Shown: piece by piece, positions 1-9,187 of the stretch
Layout: the number at the start of each line of letters is the position of its first letter
How positions within the stretch are numbered: the stretch's first letter is position 1
Assembly: GCA_902706235.1 (NCBI GenBank)
Contig: CACSJR010000002.1
Coordinates: 248,001 to 312,000 of the forward strand
Length of the DNA stretch: 64,000 nt
Origin: Citrobacter sp. 18056
Lineage (GTDB): Bacteria; Pseudomonadota; Gammaproteobacteria; Enterobacterales; Enterobacteriaceae
Direction of reading: 5' to 3'
Program-made: the position numbers and the translations under genes
The notes under the pieces: model-generated
What the model was told of the DNA's origin: nothing
Databases searched by the model: none
The model's input: only the letters and a program-made list of their open reading frames with translations

Positions 1-806
1 CCCGCACTAAACGAATCACCCGCGGCGGTGGTATCCACCACGTTCTCTTTCGGCAATTTCACTGCAGGCACATCCACCACGCCTTCTTCTGCCAGTGACA
101 CCAGGCAAGAATCCGCCCCGCGCTTGATAACCACTTCATGCACACCTGCGGCGTGCGTACGGGCCATCACGTCTTCGACCGGCTTTTCGCCCCACAGCGC
201 GTCTTCGTCATCCAGCGTCAGGAACGCGATGTCGGTGCAGCCCAGCATCTGCTGATACACCTGCTGCGTCTCTTCGCGGCTGGTCCACAGGCGCGGGCGA
301 TAGTTGTTATCGAAAATCACTTTCCCGCCGTTCGCACGGCATTCGTGCAGCAGAGAGAACAACTTCTCACGGCTTGCCGGGCTCAGGATGGCGAGGCTGA
401 TACCGCTCAGATAGAGGTAGTCAAAGGTTGCCAGCTCTTCACAAATCGCCGCCGACTGCTCGCTCTCCAGCCAGAATTTCGCCGCCGCTTCATTGCGCCA
501 GTAGTAGAACGTGCGCTCGCCGGACGCATCGGTTTCGATGTAATACAGGCCAGGCATCCGGTTTTCCATGCGCTGAATCAGGCGAGTATCGACGTGCTCA
601 CTCTGCCAGGCGTCGAGCATCTGCTGGCTGAAACTGTCTGTACCGAGCGCGGTGATATAGCTCACCTGCAAATCCGCTGGCGCAACCTGGCGCGCGATGT
701 ACACGGAGGTGTTCAGCGTATCGCCGCCAAAACCACGGTTTACCGCAGAGCCTTTCTCTGACAGCTCAATCATGCATTCGCCAATGACGGCAATTTTTTT
801 AGACAT
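1..806 (-). CDS. kdgK: 2-keto-3-deoxygluconate kinase (partial, C-terminus outside window)
   Basis: Phosphorylates 2-keto-3-deoxygluconate to KDPG in the cytoplasm, the last kinase step of hexuronate and pectin catabolism. The reverse frame from the ATG at 806 gives a PfkB-fold sugar kinase beginning MSKKIAVIGE, with the N-terminal GGDTLN substrate region. It reaches the PfkB signature 2 (DTTAAGDSFSAG, containing the catalytic Asp) at residues 257-268, where the window ends. About 268 of roughly 310 residues are present. It is divergent from pdeH; the shared upstream region holds a KdgR-like box at 877-895, which fits membership of the KdgR regulon. Nothing in the visible part looks broken. 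Confidence 0.95.
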   Translation of the reverse strand, partial: MSKKIAVIGECMIELSEKGSAVNRGFGGDTLNTSVYIARQVAPADLQVSYITALGTDSFSQQMLDAWQSEHVDTRLIQRMENRMPGLYYIETDASGERTFYYWRNEAAAKFWLESEQSAAICEELATFDYLYLSGISLAILSPASREKLFSLLHECRANGGKVIFDNNYRPRLWTSREETQQVYQQMLGCTDIAFLTLDDEDALWGEKPVEDVMARTHAAGVHEVVIKRGADSCLVSLAEEGVVDVPAVKLPKENVVDTTAAGDSFSA

Positions 807-876
807 AGTCGTCAAGCCTTCCCGAAATCAAAAAATTGCCGTTAGTTTGCGCTGAGGGTTGTAGCGGGTCAACTAT

Positions 877-895
877 ATTAAAACAACGTTCCATT
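877..895. promoter_or_regulatory. KdgR-like operator upstream of kdgK
   Basis: The 19-bp stretch ATTAAAACAACGTTCCATT matches the KdgR consensus AATRAAAYRYYRTTTYATT at 16 of 19 positions, as I recall that consensus. It lies about 70 bp upstream of the kdgK start. kdgK is an established KdgR target in enterobacteria. The core AAAACAACGTT recurs in the box before the TRAP operon at 53575. Confidence 0.6.
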
Positions 896-967
896 ATTTT
901 TTTGAACTGGCGCGGATTCTCCTTCAATGCTGGATGCACAGAAACACAAAATGCCAGCCGTTGAACA

Positions 968-994
968 TAAAGTTCTCACTTTCAGCGCCGATAA
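968..994 (+). promoter_or_regulatory. Flagellar sigma-28 (FliA) promoter of pdeH
   Basis: TAAAGTTC at 968-975 and GCCGATAA at 987-994 are separated by exactly 11 bp, matching the FliA consensus TAAAGTTT-N11-GCCGATAA with one mismatch. The -10 element ends 47 bp before the pdeH start. E. coli pdeH (yhjH) is a class III flagellar gene, so the assignment agrees with known regulation. Confidence 0.9.
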
Positions 995-1041
995 CCCAAT
1001 GACGAGTTGCGACAGATTCCCCCATTAACAGGACAGCTGAG

Positions 1042-1815
1042 ATGAAGTTAAAGCAGGTTATCCAGCGGCTAAGCATTCCCGATGCAGGCATTGAAGGCCT
1101 ACAGGAGCGGCGCTATTGGCTGGAGTGTGAGCGTGCTTATACTTACCAGCCGATCTATAAAACCGATGGTTGCCTGATGGCAGTCGAAGTGCTGACCGTG
1201 GTGACGCACCCGGAGCACCCAGGACAGCGTATTGCCCCTGACCGCTATTTTGCAGAGGTGGCGGTGCGCCAGCGGATCGATGTCATCAAAGAACAATTGG
1301 CGGCACTCACTGCGCAGCGCGCGTTCTTCGCTGACAACGGGATATTGGCCTCGGTAAACGTCGATGGCCCGACGCTGATGGCGATGCGTCAGGATCCGGT
1401 ATTGATGGCGCAAATCGAAGATATTCCCTGGCTGCGTTTCGAGCTGGTGGAGCACATTCGTCTGCCACAGGACTCCTCCTTCGCATCGCTGTGCGAATTT
1501 GGTCCGCTGTGGCTCGATGATTTCGGTACCGGGATGGCAAACTTTTCGGCGTTGAGTGAAGTGCGCTACGACTACATCAAAGTGGCCCGCGACCTGTTCA
1601 TCATGCTGCGCAAGACCCCGGAAGGGCGTAATCTTTTTGAGTTGCTTATTCAGCTAATGAATCGTTATTGCCAGGGCGTGATCGTCGAAGGCGTTGAGAC
1701 GCTGGAAGAGTGGCGTGACGTCCAGCAATCCCCGGCCCATGCGGCTCAGGGCTACTTCTTATCACGTCCGGTACCGATGTCTACCCTCGAAGAAGTGATG
1801 CTCAATCTGGCCTGA
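1042..1815 (+). CDS. pdeH: Cyclic-di-GMP phosphodiesterase PdeH (EAL domain)
   Basis: Hydrolyses c-di-GMP to pGpG and so keeps flagellated cells motile by relieving the YcgR brake. The 257-residue protein is essentially a stand-alone EAL domain, the usual length for PdeH/YhjH. Visible motifs are E49-V-L (EAL position), ELVEH with E134, DDFGTG at 159-164, K180, EGVET at 216-220 and QGYFLSRP at 236-243, so all metal and catalytic positions look kept. The EVL variant keeps the essential Glu. A FliA promoter lies directly upstream, and the gene is followed closely by yhjG on the same strand. Confidence 0.93.
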   Translation: MKLKQVIQRLSIPDAGIEGLQERRYWLECERAYTYQPIYKTDGCLMAVEVLTVVTHPEHPGQRIAPDRYFAEVAVRQRIDVIKEQLAALTAQRAFFADNGILASVNVDGPTLMAMRQDPVLMAQIEDIPWLRFELVEHIRLPQDSSFASLCEFGPLWLDDFGTGMANFSALSEVRYDYIKVARDLFIMLRKTPEGRNLFELLIQLMNRYCQGVIVEGVETLEEWRDVQQSPAHAAQGYFLSRPVPMSTLEEVMLNLA

Positions 1816-1883
1816 TCGGCGGTTTTTTCTGTCAGCCTCAACTATATTCATGAATGGTGAGGCAAAACAGGAACGTTAACGGC

Positions 1884-3926
1884 ATGACTAAAACCAGCAA
1901 AGTCATCACTTTTTCATTTGCGACGCTTGTCGTGCTTTTCGTCGTACTGCTAATCGTAATTGCAAATTTCGACTGGAATCGACTCAAGCCAACCATCAAT
2001 AAAAAAGTCACCGCGGAACTGAACCGGCCGTTCGCCATTCGGGGCGATCTTGGCGTGGTCTGGGAGCGCCAACCCAACGAAACCGGCTGGCGAAGCTGGG
2101 TGCCCTGGCCGCACGTTCATGCTGATGACATTATTCTTGGCAACCCGCCGGACATTCCTGAAATCACGATGGTGCACCTGCCGCGCGTGGAGGCCACGCT
2201 GGCTCCGCTGGCGCTGTTGACCAAAACCGTGTACCTGCCGTGGATTAAACTGGTTCAGCCGGATGCGCGCCTCATTCGCCTCTCGGAAAAAAACAATAAC
2301 TGGACCTTCAATCTGGCGTCTGCCGACGGTACGCAAAAAAATGCGCAGCCGTCCGCCTGGTCATTCCGCCTCGATAACGTGCTGTTCGATCGCGGGCGAA
2401 TCAAAGTGGACGATAAGATCAGTAAGGCCGATATCGAGATCTTCGTTGATCCGCTGGGCAAGCCGCTGCCGTTCAGCGAAGTGACGGGGGATAAGGGCAA
2501 AAGCGACGGGCCGAAACCGGGAGATTATGTGTTTGGCCTGAAGGCTAAAGGGCGCTACAACGGCCAGCCGCTCACCGGGACCGGGAAAATTGGCGGCATG
2601 CTGGCGCTGCGGAGTGAAGGCACGCCGTTCCCGGTGCAGGCCGATTTCCACTCCGGCAACACGCGGGTGGCGTTTAGCGGCACGGTGAACGACCCCATGA
2701 AAATGGGCGGCGTGGATTTAAAGCTGACGTTTTCCGGCGATTCACTTGGCCAACTGTATGACCTCACCGGCGTTCTGTTACCGGACACGCCGCCGTTTGA
2801 AACGGACGGACATCTGGTGGCGAAAATCGACACCGAAAAAGGCTCAGTCTTTGATTATCGCAACTTTAACGGGCGCATCGGCGACAGCGACATTCACGGC
2901 ACGCTGAAATACAGCATGATCAAACCACGTCCGAAACTGGAAGGCGACATGGAGTCGAAACAGCTGCGGCTGGCGGATTTAGGGCCGCTGATTGGCGTCG
3001 ATTCCGGCAAGGGCACCAAAACCAAAGAGGTGCAAAAGGATATTCAGCCTTCGGGAAAAGTGCTGCCGCACGAGCGTTTCGAAACCGATAAATGGGACGT
3101 GATGGACGCCGATGTGCGCTTCAAAGGCGGCCATATCGAGCACGGCAGCACGCTGCCGCTGAATAATCTCAGCACCCATGTGATTCTCAAGCGCGGGGAC
3201 CTGCGCCTGGAGCCGCTGAAATTTGGCATGGCCAACGGCACCATTAACGCCAATATTCATCTCGCCGGGAATAAAAAGCCGATGCAGGGCGAAGCGGATA
3301 TTCAGGCCAGACGGCTGCGGCTGAAAGAGCTCATGCCGAACGTTGAACTGATGCAGAAAACGTTGGGTGAACTGAACGGCGATGCCAAATTCCGCGGCAC
3401 GGGGAATTCAGTTGCCGCACTGCTTGGCTCAAGCGATGGTAACCTGAAACTGCTGATGAACGACGGGGTGGTCAGCCGCAACCTGATGGAAATTCTCGGC
3501 CTCAATGTGGGGAATTTTATCGTCGGGCAGATTTTCGGTGATGACGAAGTACGGGTGAATTGTGCGGCGGCCAACGTCAATATCAATAACGGTGTCGCAC
3601 GTCCGCAGATCCTCGCCTTTGATACTGAAAACGCACTGATTAACGTGACGGGTACGGCGAGTTTCGCCTCGGAACAGCTGGATTTAACTATCGATCCGGA
3701 AAGTAAGGGGATTCGTATTATTACCTTGCGCTCACCGCTATATGTGCGCGGTACATTCAAGAACCCGGATTATGGCGTGAAACCTGGACCGTTGATTGTA
3801 CGTGGCGCGGTGGCGGCAGCGCTGGCGACGTTGGTGACACCTGCGGCTGCGCTGCTGGCGTTAATTTCGCCGTCGGAGGGTGATGCAAACCAGTGCCATG
3901 TGATTTTGTCGCAAATGCGGAAGTAA
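1884..3926 (+). CDS. yhjG: AsmA family protein YhjG
   Basis: Large envelope protein of the AsmA family (680 residues from this start; E. coli YhjG is about 690). An N-terminal membrane anchor at residues 8-27 is followed by the conserved NFDWNRLKPTINKKV segment and a long beta-rich periplasmic region; the C-terminus is hydrophobic and Ala-rich. AsmA-like proteins are implicated in phospholipid transport between membranes; the specific role of YhjG is not established. The ATG at 1884 was chosen over an in-frame ATG at 1854 because the homologue begins with the short Lys-Thr-Ser-Lys leader before the anchor and an AGGA lies at 1869-1872. Confidence 0.9.
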   Translation: MTKTSKVITFSFATLVVLFVVLLIVIANFDWNRLKPTINKKVTAELNRPFAIRGDLGVVWERQPNETGWRSWVPWPHVHADDIILGNPPDIPEITMVHLPRVEATLAPLALLTKTVYLPWIKLVQPDARLIRLSEKNNNWTFNLASADGTQKNAQPSAWSFRLDNVLFDRGRIKVDDKISKADIEIFVDPLGKPLPFSEVTGDKGKSDGPKPGDYVFGLKAKGRYNGQPLTGTGKIGGMLALRSEGTPFPVQADFHSGNTRVAFSGTVNDPMKMGGVDLKLTFSGDSLGQLYDLTGVLLPDTPPFETDGHLVAKIDTEKGSVFDYRNFNGRIGDSDIHGTLKYSMIKPRPKLEGDMESKQLRLADLGPLIGVDSGKGTKTKEVQKDIQPSGKVLPHERFETDKWDVMDADVRFKGGHIEHGSTLPLNNLSTHVILKRGDLRLEPLKFGMANGTINANIHLAGNKKPMQGEADIQARRLRLKELMPNVELMQKTLGELNGDAKFRGTGNSVAALLGSSDGNLKLLMNDGVVSRNLMEILGLNVGNFIVGQIFGDDEVRVNCAAANVNINNGVARPQILAFDTENALINVTGTASFASEQLDLTIDPESKGIRIITLRSPLYVRGTFKNPDYGVKPGPLIVRGAVAAALATLVTPAAALLALISPSEGDANQCHVILSQMRK

Positions 3927-3935
3927 TTTTACTTT

Positions 3936-3972
3936 CATCCCGCCCTCTCCCTAAAAAGGAGAGGGCGGGATG
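3936..3972. repeat. Palindromic hairpin between convergent yhjG and yhjE
   Basis: A perfect 15-bp inverted repeat (CATCCCGCCCTCTCC and its complement) with a 7-nt loop, sitting between two gene 3' ends. The CCCTCTCC/GGAGAGGG core recurs at 8471-8504, and a related arrangement occurs at 35380-35420. It probably acts as a transcription or mRNA 3'-end element. Confidence 0.75.
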
Positions 3973-3981
3973 AGGGGAGAT

Positions 3982-5304
3982 TTACAGCGACTGATGGCGT
4001 GTTTCGTGAGTCAGCACCAGCGCAATCAGCGTCAGGGCCGCCATTGACGCCAGGTAGTAACCCACATACGCCAGACCGTAAGTCCCGGTCAACCACGCAG
4101 CGATGTAAGGCGCTACGGACGCTCCCAGAATTGACGACACGTTATACGAGAACGATGCCCCGGTGTAACGCACTTCGGTCGGGAACAGCTCTGGCAGCAG
4201 CGCGCCCATTGGGCCGAAGGTCAGACCCATCAGACTCAGGCCGAGCAGCAGATAGGCCATAATCAGCATAGGGTTGCCCGAGCCCAGCAGCGGCTGGAAC
4301 ACGAACAGGCCAAACAGGATAATCAGCGTCGTAATGGTGATCATACTTTTGCGACGACCAAAGCGGTCAGCCAGCAGGCCAGCAATCGGCACCATCACGC
4401 CAAAACCAATCACCGCCATCATCAGCATCCACAGTACTTCATTGCGCGGCAGGCCCAGACCGTGCGGCACCGCAGCGGTGCTGTAGGTCATCGAATAAAC
4501 GGTCATGATGTAGAACAGGGTATACGTCGCGAGCATAATAAAGGTGCCGAGCACGGTCACACGCAAATGCTTGCTGAGCAGGGTACCCATCGGTACTTTC
4601 ACTTGTTTCTTCGCCGCCGCCACTTTGGCAAACACCGGCGTTTCATGCAGGGAAACACGCACGTACAGCCCGATAATCACCAGTACGGCGGAGAAGATAA
4701 ACGGCACGCGCCAGCCCCAGCTCATGAACTGTTCATCGGTCAACAGCCAGGAAAGCAGCAGGAATGTGCCGTTGGCAAAGAAGAAGCCAATCGGTGCGCC
4801 GAGCTGTGGGAATGAGCCATACAACGCACGCTTTTTCGGCGGCGCGTTTTCTGTCGCCAACAGCGCCGCGCCGCCCCATTCACCGCCCAGACCGAGACCC
4901 TGACCAAAACGCGCCAGCGCCAGCAGCACCGGAGCCAGAATACCAATGGTGTCGTAGCTCGGCAGTAAACCGATAACCACGGTAGAAATCCCCATCGTCA
5001 GCAGTGACGCAACCAGCGTCACTTTACGACCGACGCGGTCGCCAAAGTGGCCGAACAGCGCGGAGCCAATCGGACGGGCCACAAACGCGATGGCGAATGT
5101 CGCAAGGGATTGCAGCGTCGCAGCGGCCGGATCGCCCTGCGGGAAGAAAATATGGGGAAAGACAATAACCGCCGCGGTGGCGTAAATGTAAAAGTCGAAG
5201 AACTCAATGGCGGTGCCAATGAGTGACGCGACGACCACTTTATTCCGCGAGTTGACCGGGGCGATGTCCTGCTGAGTATCGAGTGTTGTGGCAGCTGATT
5301 GCAT
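3982..5304 (-). CDS. yhjE: MFS metabolite:proton symporter YhjE
   Basis: Inner-membrane major facilitator of the metabolite:H+ symporter (ShiA/ProP-like) family; the natural substrate is not established. The 440-residue length equals E. coli YhjE. The cytoplasmic loop signature GHFGDRVGRK after TM2 and the repeated RFGRRKSM segment after TM8 are visible, and the hydrophobic pattern fits 12 TM helices. Convergent with yhjG. The 261 bp between this gene and yhjD show no gene I can support. Confidence 0.9.
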   Translation of the reverse strand: MQSAATTLDTQQDIAPVNSRNKVVVASLIGTAIEFFDFYIYATAAVIVFPHIFFPQGDPAAATLQSLATFAIAFVARPIGSALFGHFGDRVGRKVTLVASLLTMGISTVVIGLLPSYDTIGILAPVLLALARFGQGLGLGGEWGGAALLATENAPPKKRALYGSFPQLGAPIGFFFANGTFLLLSWLLTDEQFMSWGWRVPFIFSAVLVIIGLYVRVSLHETPVFAKVAAAKKQVKVPMGTLLSKHLRVTVLGTFIMLATYTLFYIMTVYSMTYSTAAVPHGLGLPRNEVLWMLMMAVIGFGVMVPIAGLLADRFGRRKSMITITTLIILFGLFVFQPLLGSGNPMLIMAYLLLGLSLMGLTFGPMGALLPELFPTEVRYTGASFSYNVSSILGASVAPYIAAWLTGTYGLAYVGYYLASMAALTLIALVLTHETRHQSL

Positions 5305-5565
5305 AATCTTTTCTTATTTTTAGGCGAACGAACGGCCATATTACGCACAGCAAAAGCGACATTTCAATGTGTAACAAGGTGGGGGGCTGGGTGAAAAACA
5401 GGCAAAAAGCGGATAATTTTCGGACCAGCGAAATCACTTCTATGAAATGCTTCACATAATTCGATAATAAGTGAATATCACTGCTTTAAGGTTAAATAAA
5501 AGTTACCAACTGGATTTATCAACTAAAAATGGAAATCGGGCTGATATTTCAGCCCGAGAACCGTA

Positions 5566-6594
5566 TCAGCGGTGGGATTTGCCCGGCATCCGCCGGTCAT
5601 CTTTGTATTCGGCGGTGGCAATCCACGCGGCGCAGAACAGCGTCAGGCGGGCGAAGAAATAGAAAAATGCCATGATCCCGAGTACCGAGCCAAATGCCGC
5701 GCCAGACGGGGATTTCACCAGTGCGGGCAGCGTCCAGGTCATGATGATTTTAATCACCTCAAAGCCGATGGCCGCAATAAAGGTGCCGCGAACCAGCGCT
5801 TTTCGGCGCGGGCGGTGGCGCGGGAGTCGCCAGAAAATCCAGAAGAACAACAGGTAGTTGGCGAGAATAGAAATCGCGAGGCCGATAATGCGCCACGCCG
5901 GTTTCAGCCACTCAACCGAGTCCAGATACAGTGCGGAGATGATCATCTGCTGCGCGGCCCCGGCGACGGAGGTAATCGACAGCGTGACAATCAGCGCCAC
6001 CAGCAGGCCAATCAGCGACACAAAATCGCGGAAGTACTTAATCCAAATTTTCTCCTGGTCCTGTGGCGAGCGTTCCCACACGTCGCGTGACTGGGCGCGA
6101 ATGGCCTCGCGCAAATTACCCATCCAGTTAATCCCGGAATACAGTGCCACCAGAAGGCCGACAATCCCGACGGTGGTTCGCTGCTGAACCGCAGTGTTGA
6201 TGGTGTTTTTCAGCGTGGCGGCGAGGGTTGGGTCGCTGACATTGACCAGAATTTTATCGAAAATATCCTGCAGCAGCGTCGGGTGCGAGGCGAGAATAAA
6301 GCCGCCTGCGGCAAACGACACCATCAGAATCGGGATCATCGACAGGAACGAGAAGTAGGTAATGGCTGCGCCGAACTGGTTGCCCAGGCGATCGTTAAAG
6401 CGCTCGGCGGCGCGGATCAAGTGGGCGATAAACGGCTGGCGCTGTACTTTCTTAGCGGTGCCGGTGGCTTTATTCAGCGCATCGCTGGCCCGCTGTTTAA
6501 CGCCTGAAGCGGAAGGGTCATCAGTCTCCATTTTCCTGACGGGATCGTATTCCAGATCCTGAGTAGGGCGTTTTGCGTCGTTATCCGGCGTCAT
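5566..6594 (-). CDS. yhjD: Inner membrane protein YhjD (YihY/BrkB family)
   Basis: A 342-residue polytopic protein with a charged cytoplasmic N-terminus (about 70 residues) and around six hydrophobic segments. It matches YhjD of E. coli in length and position. Family members were once annotated as RNase BN; that activity belongs to another gene. In E. coli YhjD is linked by suppressor mutations to Kdo-less lipopolysaccharide survival, so an envelope lipid role is plausible but unproven. Confidence 0.88.
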   Translation of the reverse strand: MTPDNDAKRPTQDLEYDPVRKMETDDPSASGVKQRASDALNKATGTAKKVQRQPFIAHLIRAAERFNDRLGNQFGAAITYFSFLSMIPILMVSFAAGGFILASHPTLLQDIFDKILVNVSDPTLAATLKNTINTAVQQRTTVGIVGLLVALYSGINWMGNLREAIRAQSRDVWERSPQDQEKIWIKYFRDFVSLIGLLVALIVTLSITSVAGAAQQMIISALYLDSVEWLKPAWRIIGLAISILANYLLFFWIFWRLPRHRPRRKALVRGTFIAAIGFEVIKIIMTWTLPALVKSPSGAAFGSVLGIMAFFYFFARLTLFCAAWIATAEYKDDRRMPGKSHR

Positions 6595-6675
6595 CAGGTA
6601 TTTATTCCTTCTTTTTACAACATAAACGAAATTATAGCCGATGAGGTGTCGATGATTAACGAAACCTCATGACTA

Positions 6676-7575
6676 TCAGTCCACGTAGCTTTTCAGCACG
6701 TCCGTTAACCACTCCATAAACAGATGTACGCGGCGGGAAAGGTTGCGGCGATGTGGGTAAATCAGCGATACCGGCATCGGTTCGGCGCGGTAGTGCGGCA
6801 GGATCTCGACCAGTTTTCCGCTGCGCAGGGCATCTTTCACACCGATGCGCGGCACTTGAATAATCCCCAGCCCCGCGAGGCAGGCCGCGTGATAGGTTTC
6901 AGTGCTGTTGACCGTCAAAACACCGCCGGTTTTCAGCCAGCGAATTTGATTGTCGGTGTTGAGCTCAAAGCCCTGCGGGCGTACCCCGAGGCTGGTGGCG
7001 TAATGCACCATCGCATGGCCCGCGAGATCGTCGAGAGTTTCCGGATAGCCAAAACGTTCCAGATAATTTGGGCTGGCGCAGTTAATTACGGTCAGTTTGC
7101 CGATCGGCCGCGCCACTAATCCGGAATCTTTCAGCGTGCCGACGCGCACCACGCAGTCGAATCCTTCCCGAATCACATCCACCAGGCGATCGCTGCTGCT
7201 GAGTTCCAGTTCGATACCGGGATACTGCTGCAGAAAGGCGGGCAGTTTTGGGATGACTAAATTTCGAGCAACGCCCACCGGCATGTCCACCCGTAAACGT
7301 CCGCTGATGCTGGTGGGGTCATGCTGGAACATGCCGTCGAGTTCATCGAGGTTGCTGAGTAAATCTTTTGCGCGTTCGTAATAGACCATTCCGTCCTGCG
7401 TAAGCTGCACCCGGCGGGTGGTGCGGTGCAAAAGGCGAACGCCCAGCAGGTTTTCCAGCGCCTGAATTTGGCGCGATACACTACCCTTTGGAAGGCCGAG
7501 CGTGTCAGCCGCGCGCGAAAAACTCTCCAGTTCTGCGACGCGAATGAACAGTTGCATTGCGTGAATTTTATCCAT
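6676..7575 (-). CDS. LysR-type transcriptional regulator (YhjC/RcdB-like)
   Basis: Standard LTTR length (299 residues): N-terminal winged HTH at about residues 1-60 (MDKIHAMQLFIRVAELESFS start, then SVSRQIQALE), followed by a periplasmic-binding-like effector domain. Length, opening sequence and the place next to yhjD resemble E. coli YhjC (RcdB), but from memory the effector domain is clearly divergent, so I leave the symbol blank. It is transcribed divergently from the reductase at 7694, the usual arrangement for an LTTR and its target. Confidence 0.85.
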   Translation of the reverse strand: MDKIHAMQLFIRVAELESFSRAADTLGLPKGSVSRQIQALENLLGVRLLHRTTRRVQLTQDGMVYYERAKDLLSNLDELDGMFQHDPTSISGRLRVDMPVGVARNLVIPKLPAFLQQYPGIELELSSSDRLVDVIREGFDCVVRVGTLKDSGLVARPIGKLTVINCASPNYLERFGYPETLDDLAGHAMVHYATSLGVRPQGFELNTDNQIRWLKTGGVLTVNSTETYHAACLAGLGIIQVPRIGVKDALRSGKLVEILPHYRAEPMPVSLIYPHRRNLSRRVHLFMEWLTDVLKSYVD

Positions 7576-7693
7576 AGGTAGCGGACTTTGTTGTTGTCAG
7601 TGAAACAATGAAACGTAATTTCGTATCTTTATTGATTATATGCAACCCAATAAGCTCTATCTCACTGTTCTCTTGTCTGAAATGAGGTTGGTT

Positions 7694-8452
7694 ATGACAC
7701 AACGTATCGCTTTGATCACTGGCGCAAGCCGTGGGCTGGGAAAAAACGCGGCGCTGAAGCTGGCGGCGAAAGGAATTGATATTCTGCTGACTTACAACAG
7801 CAATCAGCAGGAAGCACAAAAAGTTGTCGCGGAAATTGAAGCAATTGGCGTGAAAGCCGCAGCATTACAGCTGAACGTCGCCGAAGTCTCCGGTTTCGAG
7901 AGTTTTGCCCACCAGGTACAGCAGCAGCTGCAAAAGACCTGGCAGCGTGACACCTTTGATTATTTAGTGAACAACGCCGGAATCGGTTTGTACGGTGCGT
8001 TTGCCGAGACCAGCGAGGCGGTGTTTGACGAGCTAATGAACATCCATTTTAAAGGCCCGTTCTTTCTGACTCAGCAGCTTCTGCCGTTGATTCAGGATGG
8101 TGGTCGGATCCTGAACGTGTCGTCTGGACTGGCGCGTTTCGCGCTGCCGGGCTTCGCGGCCTACGCCTCGATGAAAGGCGCGATGGAAGTGCTGACGCGC
8201 TATCAGGCGAAAGAGTTGGGCGCACGCGGGATTTCGGTCAATATTATTGCGCCGGGTGCGATTGAAACCGACTTCGGCGGTGGACGCGTGCGTGATAACG
8301 CGGAAATGAATCAGTACGTTGCGTCCCAGACGGCGCTCGGCCGGGCGGGTCTGCCGGATGATATCGGTGGCGCGATTGCTGCATTGCTCAGTGATGAGCT
8401 GGGCTGGATGAACGCGCAGCGAATTGAAGTTTCTGGTGGAATGTTTTTGTAA
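7694..8452 (+). CDS. Short-chain dehydrogenase/reductase (SDR)
   Basis: Classical NAD(P)-dependent SDR of 252 residues: cofactor motif TGASRGLG at residues 9-16, NNAG at 93-96, catalytic Ser at 143/144 and the Y157-x3-K161 pair. The substrate cannot be read from sequence. The ATG at 7694 was chosen because the SDR fold begins immediately after it; an upstream in-frame ATG at 7640 would add 18 non-conserved residues. It is divergent from the LysR gene and probably controlled by it. Confidence 0.88.
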   Translation: MTQRIALITGASRGLGKNAALKLAAKGIDILLTYNSNQQEAQKVVAEIEAIGVKAAALQLNVAEVSGFESFAHQVQQQLQKTWQRDTFDYLVNNAGIGLYGAFAETSEAVFDELMNIHFKGPFFLTQQLLPLIQDGGRILNVSSGLARFALPGFAAYASMKGAMEVLTRYQAKELGARGISVNIIAPGAIETDFGGGRVRDNAEMNQYVASQTALGRAGLPDDIGGAIAALLSDELGWMNAQRIEVSGGMFL

Positions 8453-8470
8453 TTTTTAACTTCACTCCGC

Positions 8471-8504
8471 CCCTCTCCTGGCCCGTGTACAGTCCGGGAG
8501 AGGG
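8471..8504. repeat. Palindromic hairpin between convergent SDR and GNAT genes
   Basis: CCCTCTCC at 8471-8478 pairs with GGAGAGGG at 8497-8504, extendable by two further pairs, between two gene 3' ends. It has the same core as the hairpin at 3936-3972, indicating a small dispersed repeat family. Confidence 0.7.
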
Positions 8505-9044
8505 CTAGGGTGAGGGCTGTTGATACTCGTGACGCAATAACCCCAGCACCCAGTCGTTGTGCCATTTCCTACCAATCAGATAGCTTTCCCGCAATTCGCC
8601 TTCCAGCACAAAACCTGCTTTCTCCAGCACCCGGCGCGAGGCGCTATTCCCCACGGTGACCGTGGCGATGAGCCGCCGTATTCCACCGGTGGTAAACGCA
8701 AAATCACACACCGCATGCAGTGATTCCGTGGCAAATCCTTTGCCGTGTGCCCCGGGCGCACATAAGAAACCCACTTCTGCACAGTCCGGCTCCCGATGAA
8801 TATACCCGGTTACGCCCACGGGCAGTCCCGTTGCCGTCTCCCGAACCAGCAGGCACAGCCAGTGCGCAGCACCCGGCGTCCACTGCGGCAGTCGTGATTC
8901 AAATGCTTCTCGTATCTCGCGTTCCGTTCGTGAATCTGCCACGTAGCGCATCACTTCCTGGTTCTGCTGCAAGGCCAAAAAGAAGGGCCAGTCTGCTTCG
9001 CAAAGCGATTCCGCACTCAATCTGGGTGTCACGATTTTTACCAT
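8505..9044 (-). CDS. GNAT family N-acetyltransferase (RimJ/RimL-like)
   Basis: A 179-residue acetyl-CoA-dependent acetyltransferase of the Acetyltransf_3 type. The acetyl-CoA loop region AEVGFLCAPGAHGKGFATE carries a Q/GxxGxG/A-like pattern, and the late NSASRRVLEKAGF segment is typical of RimJ/RimL relatives. Substrate unknown: ribosomal protein, small molecule and antibiotic are all possible. Divergent from the HEPN gene at 9188. Confidence 0.85.
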   Translation of the reverse strand: MVKIVTPRLSAESLCEADWPFFLALQQNQEVMRYVADSRTEREIREAFESRLPQWTPGAAHWLCLLVRETATGLPVGVTGYIHREPDCAEVGFLCAPGAHGKGFATESLHAVCDFAFTTGGIRRLIATVTVGNSASRRVLEKAGFVLEGELRESYLIGRKWHNDWVLGLLRHEYQQPSP

Positions 9045-9187
9045 CGTATTTACTCCGGGTACTTTTATCGTTTTATAGACGGATTAGCCGACATCACACT
9101 GATGTAATCTTATTTCTAACTTGCTAAAAACAAAAATAAAACCCCGTAATGTGCGGGGGTACTGATGTCCTCTGAGAAGGAAAACGG

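Noticed and set aside
138-761. 207-codon forward ORF over kdgK
   Set aside because: It is the complement of a clear KdgK sequence with PfkB signatures.
1042-1815. PdeH as an inactive EAL protein because of the EVL motif
   Set aside because: The essential Glu and all other catalytic positions are present; the middle residue varies in active enzymes.
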